From Sphaerochaeta associata (GTDB taxonomy: Bacteria; Spirochaetota; Spirochaetia; Sphaerochaetales; Sphaerochaetaceae), in contig NZ_CP094929.1 of assembly GCF_022869165.1 (NCBI RefSeq), positions 620,001-684,000 of the forward strand: DNA of 64,000 bases, in the 5' to 3' direction. Below the pieces are notes generated by a model. That model was not told the DNA's origin. It ran no database searches and saw only the letters and a program-made list of their open reading frames with translations. Positions 42,378-50,139 of this stretch are shown one piece after another. The position numbers were made by a program, and so were the translations under genes. Positions within the stretch are counted from its first letter, which is position 1. Each line of letters opens with the position of its first letter.

Positions 42378-44330
42378 TTATGATAGATAGAGCGGGTGCC
42401 AGATTTTCATACCCCCAAGGCCGCGGTTGTCCCAGGCGTAATAGGGTATGAGCGAGAGTGTAGTCGGTTCAGCCTTGAGACCGGAGGCGTCTTGGTAGAG
42501 GCCACCCGTTTCCCAGGTTAGTGATTGATAGGCTACGCCGTCTTCGGTTTGGAGGCAGAGCATGGACTCTCCTCCAATAGTTCGCGTTACCGTAGTAAAG
42601 TGTGCATTCTGGCGCAGTCCGAGGCTTGCCCAGTTCACCTGGGGATGGTCGACCTGTTCGCTGCAGTATACCAAGGGGCCGCGCATGACGGCAACTTGGT
42701 GGGTGCACTCCTCGATCAAGGGGTGGGCCAAGAGGACTCGAGCCTCCATTGCAAACTCGATGGTGATCACATCGCCTTGCTTCCAACCAGAGCGAAGCGG
42801 CAGGTACGTGTCAGCCATTTCAGCAGTAATTGCTTGATTCTGTATACGTCCTTGCCTGACCCAGGAGGGGATGCGGACATATAGGGTGAACGGGGTGCCG
42901 TCGGTCTCTGCAATGGTAATCGTAATTGGACCGTCGAAGGGGTAGGCTGTGGTTTGTTCAAGTACCACATGGTTGTTGCCCACCTGAAGAGAGGCTCTGC
43001 TTTGGCCGTACATGACGGTATAGATTCCATCTTCAGCCTGTGAATATGCATACTCGCTGCTTTGTGAGAGCACGCGCAGCATGTTGGGAGGGCAGCAGAA
43101 CGAGGAAAGATACTCACTGCGGCTTCTCTCCCACTTTAGATGGAAGGGAAGCTGTTTCTCTTCCCGGGCAAGGGGGTTGGAGTAGAAGTAGCGCAGGCCG
43201 TCTCGGCTGACCGAGGCAAGCACCAGATTGTAGAAGGATTGTTCAATACGGTCGGCGTGGGCTGCCCGAGCATTCAGATGAAGGAGTCTCCAATTGAGAA
43301 AGATGTTGCCGATGGACGCACATGTCTCGTTGTATCCGGTAAGATTCGGCAGTTGGTACGGCCTTCCGAAGGCTTGGTGGGTCCGTGCCAGATTGGGGTG
43401 GTCGCCGGCATAGCCGGAGGGAGAAACTCCGTCATAAAGGGCGCCGCATCCGCTGTTGATGTACATTTTTGTGTACTCTTCGCTCTCCCAGACCTTCATC
43501 AAGGTAGTACGATACGTTTCATCCCCTGTCTCTGCGACCAGGTCGGCAAGCCCGCTGTAGAGGTAGGTTGCCCGCACTGCATGGCCGAGCATCTCGGTAT
43601 GGTCTGCAAGTTTCAGCCTGTCCTGGTTGTCGTCGGTTCCTCCGACCACTTCATCGCGCAGCCTGATCGCAAGCTCTGCCGTATCCAGGTGTGTCTTGTC
43701 TCCGGTAAGGCGATACAGGTCGATGAGAGCCATGTAGTGGGAGGGACAGATGGCTGTCTTGGCCGTATGGGTTTTCTCAGCTTCCTCGAAAAGAGCCTTA
43801 AGGCAACGTGCTGCTTTGAGCCCCAAATCCAGAAGGGATCGTTCGCCGGTGGTCCTTGCGTGGACACAAGCCGCAGTGATGAGATGGCCGAGGTTGTAGG
43901 CCTCAAAATTGAGGCTGTTGCCAAGCTTCTCTTCGTTTGTTCCCTGCTGGAGTCTTATGGTGTATTGGGTGAAGATGTAGCCGTCTTCTCGCTGCACCGA
44001 GGCGATGAGCTCGATCGCCTCATCGATTTGGTTCTTTAATTTTTCATTCTTGGTTACTCCATACACATAGGAGGCGGCTTCGAGCCACTTGTAGAAATCG
44101 CCGTCACCGAACGGAGGACCCTGATGCGCGCCCTCTTGTCTGCCTGCGGCGATGCGGAAATTGGCGATGCAGTGGCTGATGGCATCGGAATCGAAAAGGT
44201 GGAAGATATTCGGCAGGATGGTATCGGAACACAGCTCAAACTGCCTTAGCCAAAATCCGCCGGTCCAATGAGTGCTGTGCAAGGGCGGTCGCTTCAAGGC
44301 GGTATAGCTACTCTCTACTTCTGTTTGCAT
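42378..44330 (-). CDS. Glycoside hydrolase family 127 (beta-L-arabinofuranosidase, DUF1680)
   Basis: The start is the ATG at 44330 after AGGAGCG, giving 650 aa, a normal family length. Residues 85 and beyond of the longer frame were rejected as upstream non-coding. It carries the characteristic zinc and nucleophile motifs: GYNETCASIGNIF (glutamate and cysteine) and SSFCCPPNMLRVLSQ (the paired cysteines). Known members remove beta-L-arabinofuranose through a cysteine nucleophile. No signal peptide, so cytoplasmic. It follows the importer permeases directly, so arabinose-containing oligosaccharides are the probable cargo. Confidence 0.92.
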   Translation of the reverse strand: MQTEVESSYTALKRPPLHSTHWTGGFWLRQFELCSDTILPNIFHLFDSDAISHCIANFRIAAGRQEGAHQGPPFGDGDFYKWLEAASYVYGVTKNEKLKNQIDEAIELIASVQREDGYIFTQYTIRLQQGTNEEKLGNSLNFEAYNLGHLITAACVHARTTGERSLLDLGLKAARCLKALFEEAEKTHTAKTAICPSHYMALIDLYRLTGDKTHLDTAELAIRLRDEVVGGTDDNQDRLKLADHTEMLGHAVRATYLYSGLADLVAETGDETYRTTLMKVWESEEYTKMYINSGCGALYDGVSPSGYAGDHPNLARTHQAFGRPYQLPNLTGYNETCASIGNIFLNWRLLHLNARAAHADRIEQSFYNLVLASVSRDGLRYFYSNPLAREEKQLPFHLKWERSRSEYLSSFCCPPNMLRVLSQSSEYAYSQAEDGIYTVMYGQSRASLQVGNNHVVLEQTTAYPFDGPITITIAETDGTPFTLYVRIPSWVRQGRIQNQAITAEMADTYLPLRSGWKQGDVITIEFAMEARVLLAHPLIEECTHQVAVMRGPLVYCSEQVDHPQVNWASLGLRQNAHFTTVTRTIGGESMLCLQTEDGVAYQSLTWETGGLYQDASGLKAEPTTLSLIPYYAWDNRGLGGMKIWHPLYLS

Positions 44331-44341
44331 GAAATACGCTC

Positions 44342-45166
44342 CTAACCTTTCACCGCACCGGTGGTAAGACCGGCGATGATGTGTTTTTGTAATAGTGCAT
44401 AGACGACCAGGACCGGGAGGATGACCATCATCATGAATGCGAACACCGTGCCCCAGTTTGTATAGTACTGGGAAGCAAAATTGTAGACGCTGATGACGAT
44501 CGGCCATTTCTTGCTGTCGCTGATCAGGTAGAAGGGGGCCGAAAAATCGTTCCAGACTGCGGTGACGGTAACGATGGTGCATGTTACCAGCGGGGTACGA
44601 AGCAGAGGGATGATCAACTGGGCGAAGAGCCTCGGGTAGCTGCAGCCTTCGATCATGGCGGCTTCGTCGATCTCCCGTGGTACCGTCTTCATGAAGCCTG
44701 TAAGCAAAAAGACTGAAAACGGCAGGTTTACCGCCCCATAGAAGAGAATGATGCCCAGATAGGTATTGTGAATCCTGCTCTGCATCATCAATTGGATGGT
44801 AGGAATGATCGATACCGGAACAATGATGCCCGCGAAAAGAATGAAGTAGAGGGCATTGCCCAGCTTTCCATTCTTGCGCTGGATGACAAATGCCGCCATC
44901 GCAGCCGACCCGTTCACGAGAACCGTTGCCAGCGTGGTAACGATCAGGCTGTTGCGCAAGCCCCTCCAGAAGTAAGCTTTGGAGAGGACGGTGATATAGT
45001 TCTCGAGCGTCGGTGCTGCAGGAAGCGTCAATTTGAAGAGAGCCGACTCACGGATATCCTTGAAGGAGTTGACCAGCATCATGGCAAACGGAACGAGGAT
45101 GATGACCGATAGTACAATGCACAGAAGGTACAGCAGTCCATGGTAGGTGCGTTCTCTACGTGTCAT
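44342..45166 (-). CDS. Carbohydrate ABC transporter permease (MalG-like)
   Basis: The start is the ATG at 45166, overlapping the upstream permease stop by 4 bp. It gives 274 aa; the 93-codon extension is the other permease read out of frame. The coupling loop is EAAMIEGCSYPRLFAQLIIPLL. It forms the channel with the product of 45163-46047. Confidence 0.92.
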   Translation of the reverse strand: MTRRERTYHGLLYLLCIVLSVIILVPFAMMLVNSFKDIRESALFKLTLPAAPTLENYITVLSKAYFWRGLRNSLIVTTLATVLVNGSAAMAAFVIQRKNGKLGNALYFILFAGIIVPVSIIPTIQLMMQSRIHNTYLGIILFYGAVNLPFSVFLLTGFMKTVPREIDEAAMIEGCSYPRLFAQLIIPLLRTPLVTCTIVTVTAVWNDFSAPFYLISDSKKWPIVISVYNFASQYYTNWGTVFAFMMMVILPVLVVYALLQKHIIAGLTTGAVKG

Positions 45167-46047
45167 AGTTCGACCTCCCGTTTCTTGAGGAAGAGCAGCA
45201 CCGGTAGTGCTATGACAATGATCAAGAAACTCAGAATGATGTTTGCCGCCGTTCCACTGCCGTACAGTCCTAGGCTGAAGGTACTCATAATGTAGGTGTT
45301 TATGACTTCGGTGGCATAGCCCGGCCCGCCGTTGGTGAGCACGAGGATCATGACGAAGACTTTCATGGTGCCGATCAAGGCGAGGACCACGTTGATGGTG
45401 ATGGATGGGGCAAGCAGGGGGATGGTGACGTTGGTGAGTTTCCATCGACCGTTCGCGCCGTCAATCTCGGCGCTTTCATAGAGTTCATGGGGTATGGCCT
45501 GCAGTCCTGCAAGGTAAATGACCATGCTGAAACCGGTGGTCCTCCACACGTCGGTCATGATGGTAGAGAAGAGGGCGATGTTGGGGTCGTTCAGCCAATC
45601 CTGGGCTAGGAAACCCATACCGAATGCACGAAGCGATTGGTTGAGAATGCCTTGGGCGGGATTGTAGATGGCGGTGAACAGGTAGCCGATGACCACAGGG
45701 GCGATGACATACGGAAGGAATATGATGGTTCTGAACAGGTTTCGGCCTTTCAATTGTGCATTGTTCAACAGGATGGCCAAAAAGAGTCCAAGAAAATTTC
45801 TGACAAAGGTGACGCTGAAGGAGTACGTCAGGGTATTGCCCAGCGTTGAGCGGAACTTGACATCAGAGAACAACTCCCTGAAGTTCTCCAAGCCGATGAA
45901 GGAGATCACCCTTCGGTTGATGTTCCAGTCGGTGAGGCTATAGTAGAAGCTGGTAAGTGTGGGGATAACAAATAAAAATCCGAATATCAGGATGGTTGGA
46001 AGCAGGAACCAGTTGGGATATCGGGAGCGTTGCATGGAGCGCATCAT
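45163..46047 (-). CDS. Carbohydrate ABC transporter permease (MalF-like)
   Basis: A 294-aa permease beginning near RYPNWFLLPTILIFGFLFVIP, with coupling loop ESAEIDGANGRWKLTNVTIPLL. It starts after a GAGG ribosome-binding site. A 10-bp hairpin separates it from the binding-protein gene upstream. The operon has no ATPase gene. Confidence 0.92.
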   Translation of the reverse strand: MMRSMQRSRYPNWFLLPTILIFGFLFVIPTLTSFYYSLTDWNINRRVISFIGLENFRELFSDVKFRSTLGNTLTYSFSVTFVRNFLGLFLAILLNNAQLKGRNLFRTIIFLPYVIAPVVIGYLFTAIYNPAQGILNQSLRAFGMGFLAQDWLNDPNIALFSTIMTDVWRTTGFSMVIYLAGLQAIPHELYESAEIDGANGRWKLTNVTIPLLAPSITINVVLALIGTMKVFVMILVLTNGGPGYATEVINTYIMSTFSLGLYGSGTAANIILSFLIIVIALPVLLFLKKREVEL

Positions 46048-46081
46048 AGAAACCTCGGCTTTTACATGTCTAGGATAGGAA

Positions 46082-46105
46082 GCACCAGGCCTTGCGGCCT
46101 GGTGC
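46082..46105 (-). terminator. Hairpin after binding-protein gene (minus strand)
   Basis: GCACCAGGCC / GGCCTGGTGC is a perfect 10-bp stem with a 4-nt loop (TTGC on the plus strand). It lies 19 nt beyond the binding-protein stop and before the permeases on the minus strand. Confidence 0.65.
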
Positions 46106-46124
46106 AGGATTACAAGGATCGGTT

Positions 46125-47405
46125 TTAGAAGCCGGGAAGAGCGCGGGCTTTTCCGGTTCTGCGGAAGTTCTCATCCAACAAATCGAGAGCTCCATCGACA
46201 TCGCTGGTGATCAAGAGGTTCTGCAGGATCTTCGGGAAATCAGTAAAGGAAGATGAGAGCCTGTTCTGTACGTTGATCTTGGCCTTCCCTGCCTGGTCAT
46301 AGGCAAGTACGTCCATTTCGTACGGCAGCAGCTTCTTCTCGACTCCCTTGTACACGGGGATGCCTGCATTGTACTCAAAGTAGATGTTCTGATTCTCCAC
46401 CTTGGTCATATAGCGGACGAGGTCCATGGCAAACTCGGTGTTCTTGCCATCACGAGGAACAAGAATCTGGTGTGCCGGGGTGAGCATGGCCACACCCTTG
46501 TCAGTGTCGGACGGAAGGGGGAACCAGCCGATTTTCTCTGAAACATAATCCTGGCCGAACTTAGCCATCAACGAGGGGATGAAGTTGCTGATCTGGAAGG
46601 CGACAGCCGCCTTGCCGGTTGCAAGCAGTTCCATCTGCTCATCGTAGGTGCCGCTCTGATAGCCGTTCTGGAAGAGACCTGCATCCCTGAGGGCGACATA
46701 GCGGGAGAATACATCCTTGAGGGCGGGAATCTGGTTCAGCCTCAGCTCATTTCTCTCCAGCTTCTGCACACCTTCATCACCGATTTTCGGATCGACAAAG
46801 GTCGGCCAAGCAATCAGGGAGAAAACCTGAAGGGGCCATTCGGTCTTTGCGGCTTCATAGACAGGGATGTATCCGCTTGCCTTGGCTTTCTTGAGAATGT
46901 TCAAGAAATCTGCATAATTCTTAGGAACATCAGCACCGATTGCCTTGAAGACGTCCTTGTTGTAGTAGACGCCGTAGGTGCCGGTACCTCCCCAGGGAGC
47001 CCCATAAAGCTTGCCCTGGTAGCGCTGGAAGTCAAGTGAAGCTTCCAGTACGTTGTCAAACAGCTTGTCTCCGGTCATTTCCAACAAGCGGTCGATACCG
47101 AACTTGGTGTATTGCTTGGTACCGGGGTCCATTGTGAAGAGATCGGGATAATCCTTGGTTGCGAAGCGGGTCTGCAAAAGACGGCCGTACTCCTCACCTG
47201 CAGGAAGAGCCTGGATTTCCACTTTGATCCCGGTCTCAGCTGTGTAGTTGGCGAAAATTCTTTCCAATGGATCCAAAATGGTTGTGTTGGGTACCACGAC
47301 AGTGAGCGAGGCGGGTTTCTTCGGGCCTGCTTCAGCCGTCGGGGCAGCAAAAGTCAGCGATGCAATCACGACAAGCATCAACGTTGCTACAAATGCCTTT
47401 TTCAT
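46125..47405 (-). CDS. Sugar ABC transporter substrate-binding protein (CUT1)
   Basis: The start is the ATG at 47405, shortly after CCAAGGAGG, giving 426 aa. Signal peptide: KKA followed by FVATLMLVVIASLTFAAP; no lipobox. The mature chain is a family-1 binding protein (LTVVVPNTTILDPLERIFANYTAETGI, WGGTGTYGVYYNKDVFKAIGADVPKNYADF). It is first in the operon with two permeases, GH127, GH106-like and GH43. It therefore probably binds an arabinose- or rhamnose-containing oligosaccharide. A consensus promoter lies at 47479-47507. Confidence 0.91.
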   Translation of the reverse strand: MKKAFVATLMLVVIASLTFAAPTAEAGPKKPASLTVVVPNTTILDPLERIFANYTAETGIKVEIQALPAGEEYGRLLQTRFATKDYPDLFTMDPGTKQYTKFGIDRLLEMTGDKLFDNVLEASLDFQRYQGKLYGAPWGGTGTYGVYYNKDVFKAIGADVPKNYADFLNILKKAKASGYIPVYEAAKTEWPLQVFSLIAWPTFVDPKIGDEGVQKLERNELRLNQIPALKDVFSRYVALRDAGLFQNGYQSGTYDEQMELLATGKAAVAFQISNFIPSLMAKFGQDYVSEKIGWFPLPSDTDKGVAMLTPAHQILVPRDGKNTEFAMDLVRYMTKVENQNIYFEYNAGIPVYKGVEKKLLPYEMDVLAYDQAGKAKINVQNRLSSSFTDFPKILQNLLITSDVDGALDLLDENFRRTGKARALPGF

Positions 47406-47478
47406 GTTTCCTCCTTGGTTTAAACTCCTCCGCATGTGGTGATGGAATCTAAACATCATACGTATTATCTCTATATCC

Positions 47479-47507
47479 AGTAGAGCATGAGTTCTTGGGT
47501 TTGTCAA
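47479..47507 (-). promoter_or_regulatory. Promoter of the GH127/GH106/GH43 importer operon
   Basis: On the minus strand, TTGACA (47507-47502), a 17-nt spacer and TCTACT (47484-47479). An upstream inverted repeat GATTGTTT-N12-AAACAATC (47521-47548) could be a regulator site centred about 60 nt before the transcription start. Confidence 0.65.
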
Positions 47508-47624
47508 ATAAAACTCTTTTGATTGTTTAGTTCATTGCGAAAACAATCTTTTGATTCATAATGTTGTATTTCATTTGTTTACGTTTTTGTATAATATTTG
47601 TTTCAAATGGAAAAATAAGAAAGC

Positions 47625-48422
47625 TTAGAATTTCAGCATACCCCATCGTCCGATGGTCTCAAAGCCGAGGCGGTGATAGATTGCGCCTGCCAAGGGATTG
47701 TCATAGAACAGGCAGAGAAAACTCAGGCCGTCGGAAAAGCATTGGGAGCACAGCCTGCTCATTACCTGGGATGCATAGCCGCGGCTGCGGTAGGAAGGGT
47801 GGGTTGCCACTCCGATGATCATGGCCCCGCTTTTTGTTTTTGCTGTTATCGTTGCCATGCAGACAAGATTTTCCTCATTGAAGATACCGAATCCCAGGCC
47901 TCCATTCTCTAAAAGTTCCCGTGTCTGCTTCAGTTTGTCCTGTTCATGCTCAATATAGGGCCTGGCAAACTCCTCAATCTGCTTGTACAGGTCGATGATG
48001 GACCGGGAATCATCGGCAGTCAGTCGAACTACCGCCTTATCCGAGAAAGCCTTGGATGTGAAATGTTCCTTATCGAGTCTGCACAGGTACGTACCCTGCA
48101 CCTTGGCCTGGGGGAAGTACTGTTGGATTTCCAATAAAATATCTTCTTTTGCACTCAAGCAAAGCATGTTCTGCTGTTTCAGGAATGCTGCAACTTCTGC
48201 CAAGTCCCCACCAGGTTTGTTGGTCGTGACCATATAGTTCTCATAGTAGCGCAGGACCAGATAATCCCATGCATCACCGAAGGCGTACATGGTTACGATG
48301 TCTCCCTCGAGACCGTAGTTCTCGATATCGCCTTCGATGAAGAGATTCAACTCTTTCTCTTCGGCGATGTAGTCAAGGACTGCCGGGATATCCTTGTTCG
48401 TCAACGTATATGGAATATTCAT
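47625..48422 (-). CDS. GNAT-family N-acetyltransferase
   Basis: A 265-aa protein counted from the ATG at 48422; ten further in-frame codons reach 48452 without better signals. The C-terminal domain holds the acetyl-CoA-binding stretch MIIGVATHPSYRSRGYASQVMSRL and the typical FYDNPLAGAIYHRLGFETIGRWGML. The N-terminal half (about 1-130) is a second, more divergent GNAT-like lobe. It would acetylate an amine in the cytoplasm. The substrate is unknown. Divergent from the OadB-type gene. Confidence 0.85.
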   Translation of the reverse strand: MNIPYTLTNKDIPAVLDYIAEEKELNLFIEGDIENYGLEGDIVTMYAFGDAWDYLVLRYYENYMVTTNKPGGDLAEVAAFLKQQNMLCLSAKEDILLEIQQYFPQAKVQGTYLCRLDKEHFTSKAFSDKAVVRLTADDSRSIIDLYKQIEEFARPYIEHEQDKLKQTRELLENGGLGFGIFNEENLVCMATITAKTKSGAMIIGVATHPSYRSRGYASQVMSRLCSQCFSDGLSFLCLFYDNPLAGAIYHRLGFETIGRWGMLKF

Positions 48423-48481
48423 GGAGCTACTATACGATGGTATTCGGTGCAATTCAATTGTCTGTATCCTGTGGTATTTGT

Positions 48482-48510
48482 TTGACCAAACGACTTGGAC
48501 ATCCTATGAT
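48482..48510 (+). promoter_or_regulatory. Promoter of the OadB-type gene
   Basis: TTGACC (48482-48487), a 17-nt spacer and TATGAT (48505-48510), about 75 nt before the start codon at 48586. Confidence 0.65.
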
Positions 48511-48585
48511 GGACTTTGTTGGGGGAGCTTCATTGCCATCGTGCGAAGTCAACTTCTCCCCCCATTCTTATACTGGAGGTTCTGT

Positions 48586-49722
48586 ATGGACTTCTTGTTG
48601 GACGGGCTGCTCGCCACTACTTGGAAGCAACTGGTTATGTTCGGCGTCGGCGGTCTTCTCATCTATCTTGCAATAGCAAAGAAACTCGAACCCTCGTTGT
48701 TGCTTCCCATGGGATTCGGGGCGATTCTGGTAAACCTGCCGTTCAGTGGGGCCGTCACCCAGATGATGGTGGGCATCGGGGAAGTTCCGGGCATTCTCGA
48801 CTGGCTCTTCCATCTTGGCATCGAGGCGGCCGAGGCCATGCCCCTGCTGCTCTTCATCGGCATCGGGGCGATGATCGACTTCGGGCCGCTTCTGGCCAAT
48901 CCGAAGCTCATCCTCTTTGGGGCCGCAGCCCAATGGGGGATTTTCGCTACGATCAGCCTGGCCACCCTGATGGGCTTCAGCCTCGTCGATGCAGCGTCCA
49001 TCGGCATTATCGGGGCCGCGGACGGGCCGACATCGATATTGGTCTCCCAGGTGCTGGGAAGCACGTACATCGGGCCCATCGCCATCGCCGCCTACTCGTA
49101 TATGGCCTTGGTCCCGATCATCCAGCCGTTTGCCATCAGGCTGGTGACAACCAAGAAAGAGCGGATGATCAGAATGCCGTACAATCCCCGTTCGGTATCC
49201 AAACGCTCCAAGATTCTCTTTCCGATCATCGTCACCGTGGTTGCCGGCTATGTTGCCCCTGCCTCCGTATCGCTTGTGGGAATGCTGATGTTCGGCAACC
49301 TCATTCGTGAATGCACGGTACTGGACACCCTGTCCACTGCGGCCCAGACGGTTCTTGTCAATCTCGTCACCCTGCTTCTGGGTATCACCATCGCTTCGAC
49401 TATGAAAGCTGATGCTTTTGTGACGGTGCAGACAGTCATGATCATGGCCCTGGGCCTTCTGGCTTTCGTTTTCGATACGATAGCAGGAGTGGTCTTTGCC
49501 AAGATCCTGAACCTGTTTGTCAAGCAAAAGGTCAACCCGATGGTAGGGGCCGCCGGTATCTCAGCCTTTCCGATGTCGGCGCGTGTCATTCAGAGAATGG
49601 GCCAGCAGGCCGATCCTCAGAACCACCTTTTGATGCATGCAGTCGGGGCGAACGTCGCCGGGCAGATTGCCTCGGTCATCGCCGGTGGAGTGATCCTGGG
49701 CTTGGTCCCGGGTCTGTTGTAA
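48586..49722 (+). CDS. Sodium-translocating decarboxylase beta subunit (OadB/GcdB/MmdB family)
   Basis: The start is the ATG at 48586 after CTGGAGG, giving 378 aa, which matches the family. The membrane protein couples decarboxylation of a carboxybiotin intermediate to sodium export. Conserved stretches are LLLFIGIGAMIDFGPLLANP, IIGAADGPTSILVSQVL (the DGP aspartate region that binds sodium) and GISAFPMSARVIQRMG followed by NHLLMHAVGANVAGQIAS. No alpha (carboxyltransferase) or biotin-carrier gene is next to it, so the rest of the pump must be elsewhere. It is followed by a 41-aa OadG-like gene. Confidence 0.93.
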   Translation: MDFLLDGLLATTWKQLVMFGVGGLLIYLAIAKKLEPSLLLPMGFGAILVNLPFSGAVTQMMVGIGEVPGILDWLFHLGIEAAEAMPLLLFIGIGAMIDFGPLLANPKLILFGAAAQWGIFATISLATLMGFSLVDAASIGIIGAADGPTSILVSQVLGSTYIGPIAIAAYSYMALVPIIQPFAIRLVTTKKERMIRMPYNPRSVSKRSKILFPIIVTVVAGYVAPASVSLVGMLMFGNLIRECTVLDTLSTAAQTVLVNLVTLLLGITIASTMKADAFVTVQTVMIMALGLLAFVFDTIAGVVFAKILNLFVKQKVNPMVGAAGISAFPMSARVIQRMGQQADPQNHLLMHAVGANVAGQIASVIAGGVILGLVPGLL

Positions 49723-49732
49723 GGAGGGAAGC

Positions 49733-49858
49733 ATGAATACGCTGTTTGGTAAGTCCTTGACCCTCATGGCACAGGGGATGACGGGCATTTTCGTTGTGAT
49801 TCTCATCATCTTCTTTGTGTTGTTGGCTTTGGGAAAGAACAAGACAAAGAAAGAGTAA
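49733..49858 (+). CDS. Small OadG-like membrane protein (putative gamma subunit)
   Basis: A 41-codon gene beginning at ATG 49733 after a strong AAGGAGGG. The protein has a short polar N-terminus (MNTLFGKSLTLMAQGMTG), one membrane segment (IFVVILIIFFVLLALG) and a basic tail (KNKTKKE). This matches the layout of decarboxylase gamma subunits, whose single helix anchors and assembles the complex. It follows the beta subunit by 10 nt, so they are surely co-transcribed. Family membership rests on layout and context, since such short proteins carry little sequence signal. Confidence 0.75.
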   Translation: MNTLFGKSLTLMAQGMTGIFVVILIIFFVLLALGKNKTKKE

Positions 49859-49865
49859 TTTTTCT

Positions 49866-49895
49866 TAAGAGAGGGAAGCGATATTCCCTCTCTTA
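49866..49895 (+). terminator. Hairpin after the OadB-OadG pair
   Basis: TAAGAGAGGGAA / TTCCCTCTCTTA, a perfect 12-bp stem with a 6-nt loop, 7 nt after the stop. It lacks a trailing T-run. Confidence 0.6.
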
Positions 49896-49985
49896 TAACC
49901 TATATCGATAACTGGATATCGATATGTTTATACGCTATAAGAAATTTGTAACAAAAAGTTGTTGACATCCCGTACTTGTATGATA

Positions 49986-49999
49986 ACTCAAAGTTCGCA
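49986..49999 (+). repeat. Left terminal inverted repeat of the IS4-family element
   Basis: ACTCAAAGTTCGCA, the exact reverse complement of 51594-51607. Confidence 0.85.
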
Positions 50000-50043
50000 T
50001 ACTGCTAGGCCCTAGAATTTTGGATGAAAAGCAAAGGAAAAAT

Positions 50044-50104
50044 TTGGAGATTAATTAATAATTACATATAATATATAGACATAAGCTCGAATATCTCGTA
50101 TAAT
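50044..50104 (+). promoter_or_regulatory. Tandem promoters of the transposase gene
   Basis: Promoter 1: TTGGAG (50044-50049), 17 nt, TATAAT (50067-50072). Promoter 2: TAGACA (50076-50081), 17 nt, TATAAT (50099-50104). Both have perfect -10 elements and ideal spacing. The surrounding DNA is very AT-rich. Confidence 0.7.
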
Positions 50105-50139
50105 GGATGTACTATAAACCTATACAAGACAAGGAGCTT

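Noticed and set aside
42378-44582. 84-codon N-terminal extension of the GH127 protein
   Set aside because: The extension reads through the end of the permease gene out of frame. The ATG at 44330 has a good ribosome-binding site and gives the normal family length.
49900-49985. TTGACA followed by TATGAT just left of the IS end as an outward or host promoter
   Set aside because: The spacing is about 11 nt, too short for a sigma-70 promoter.
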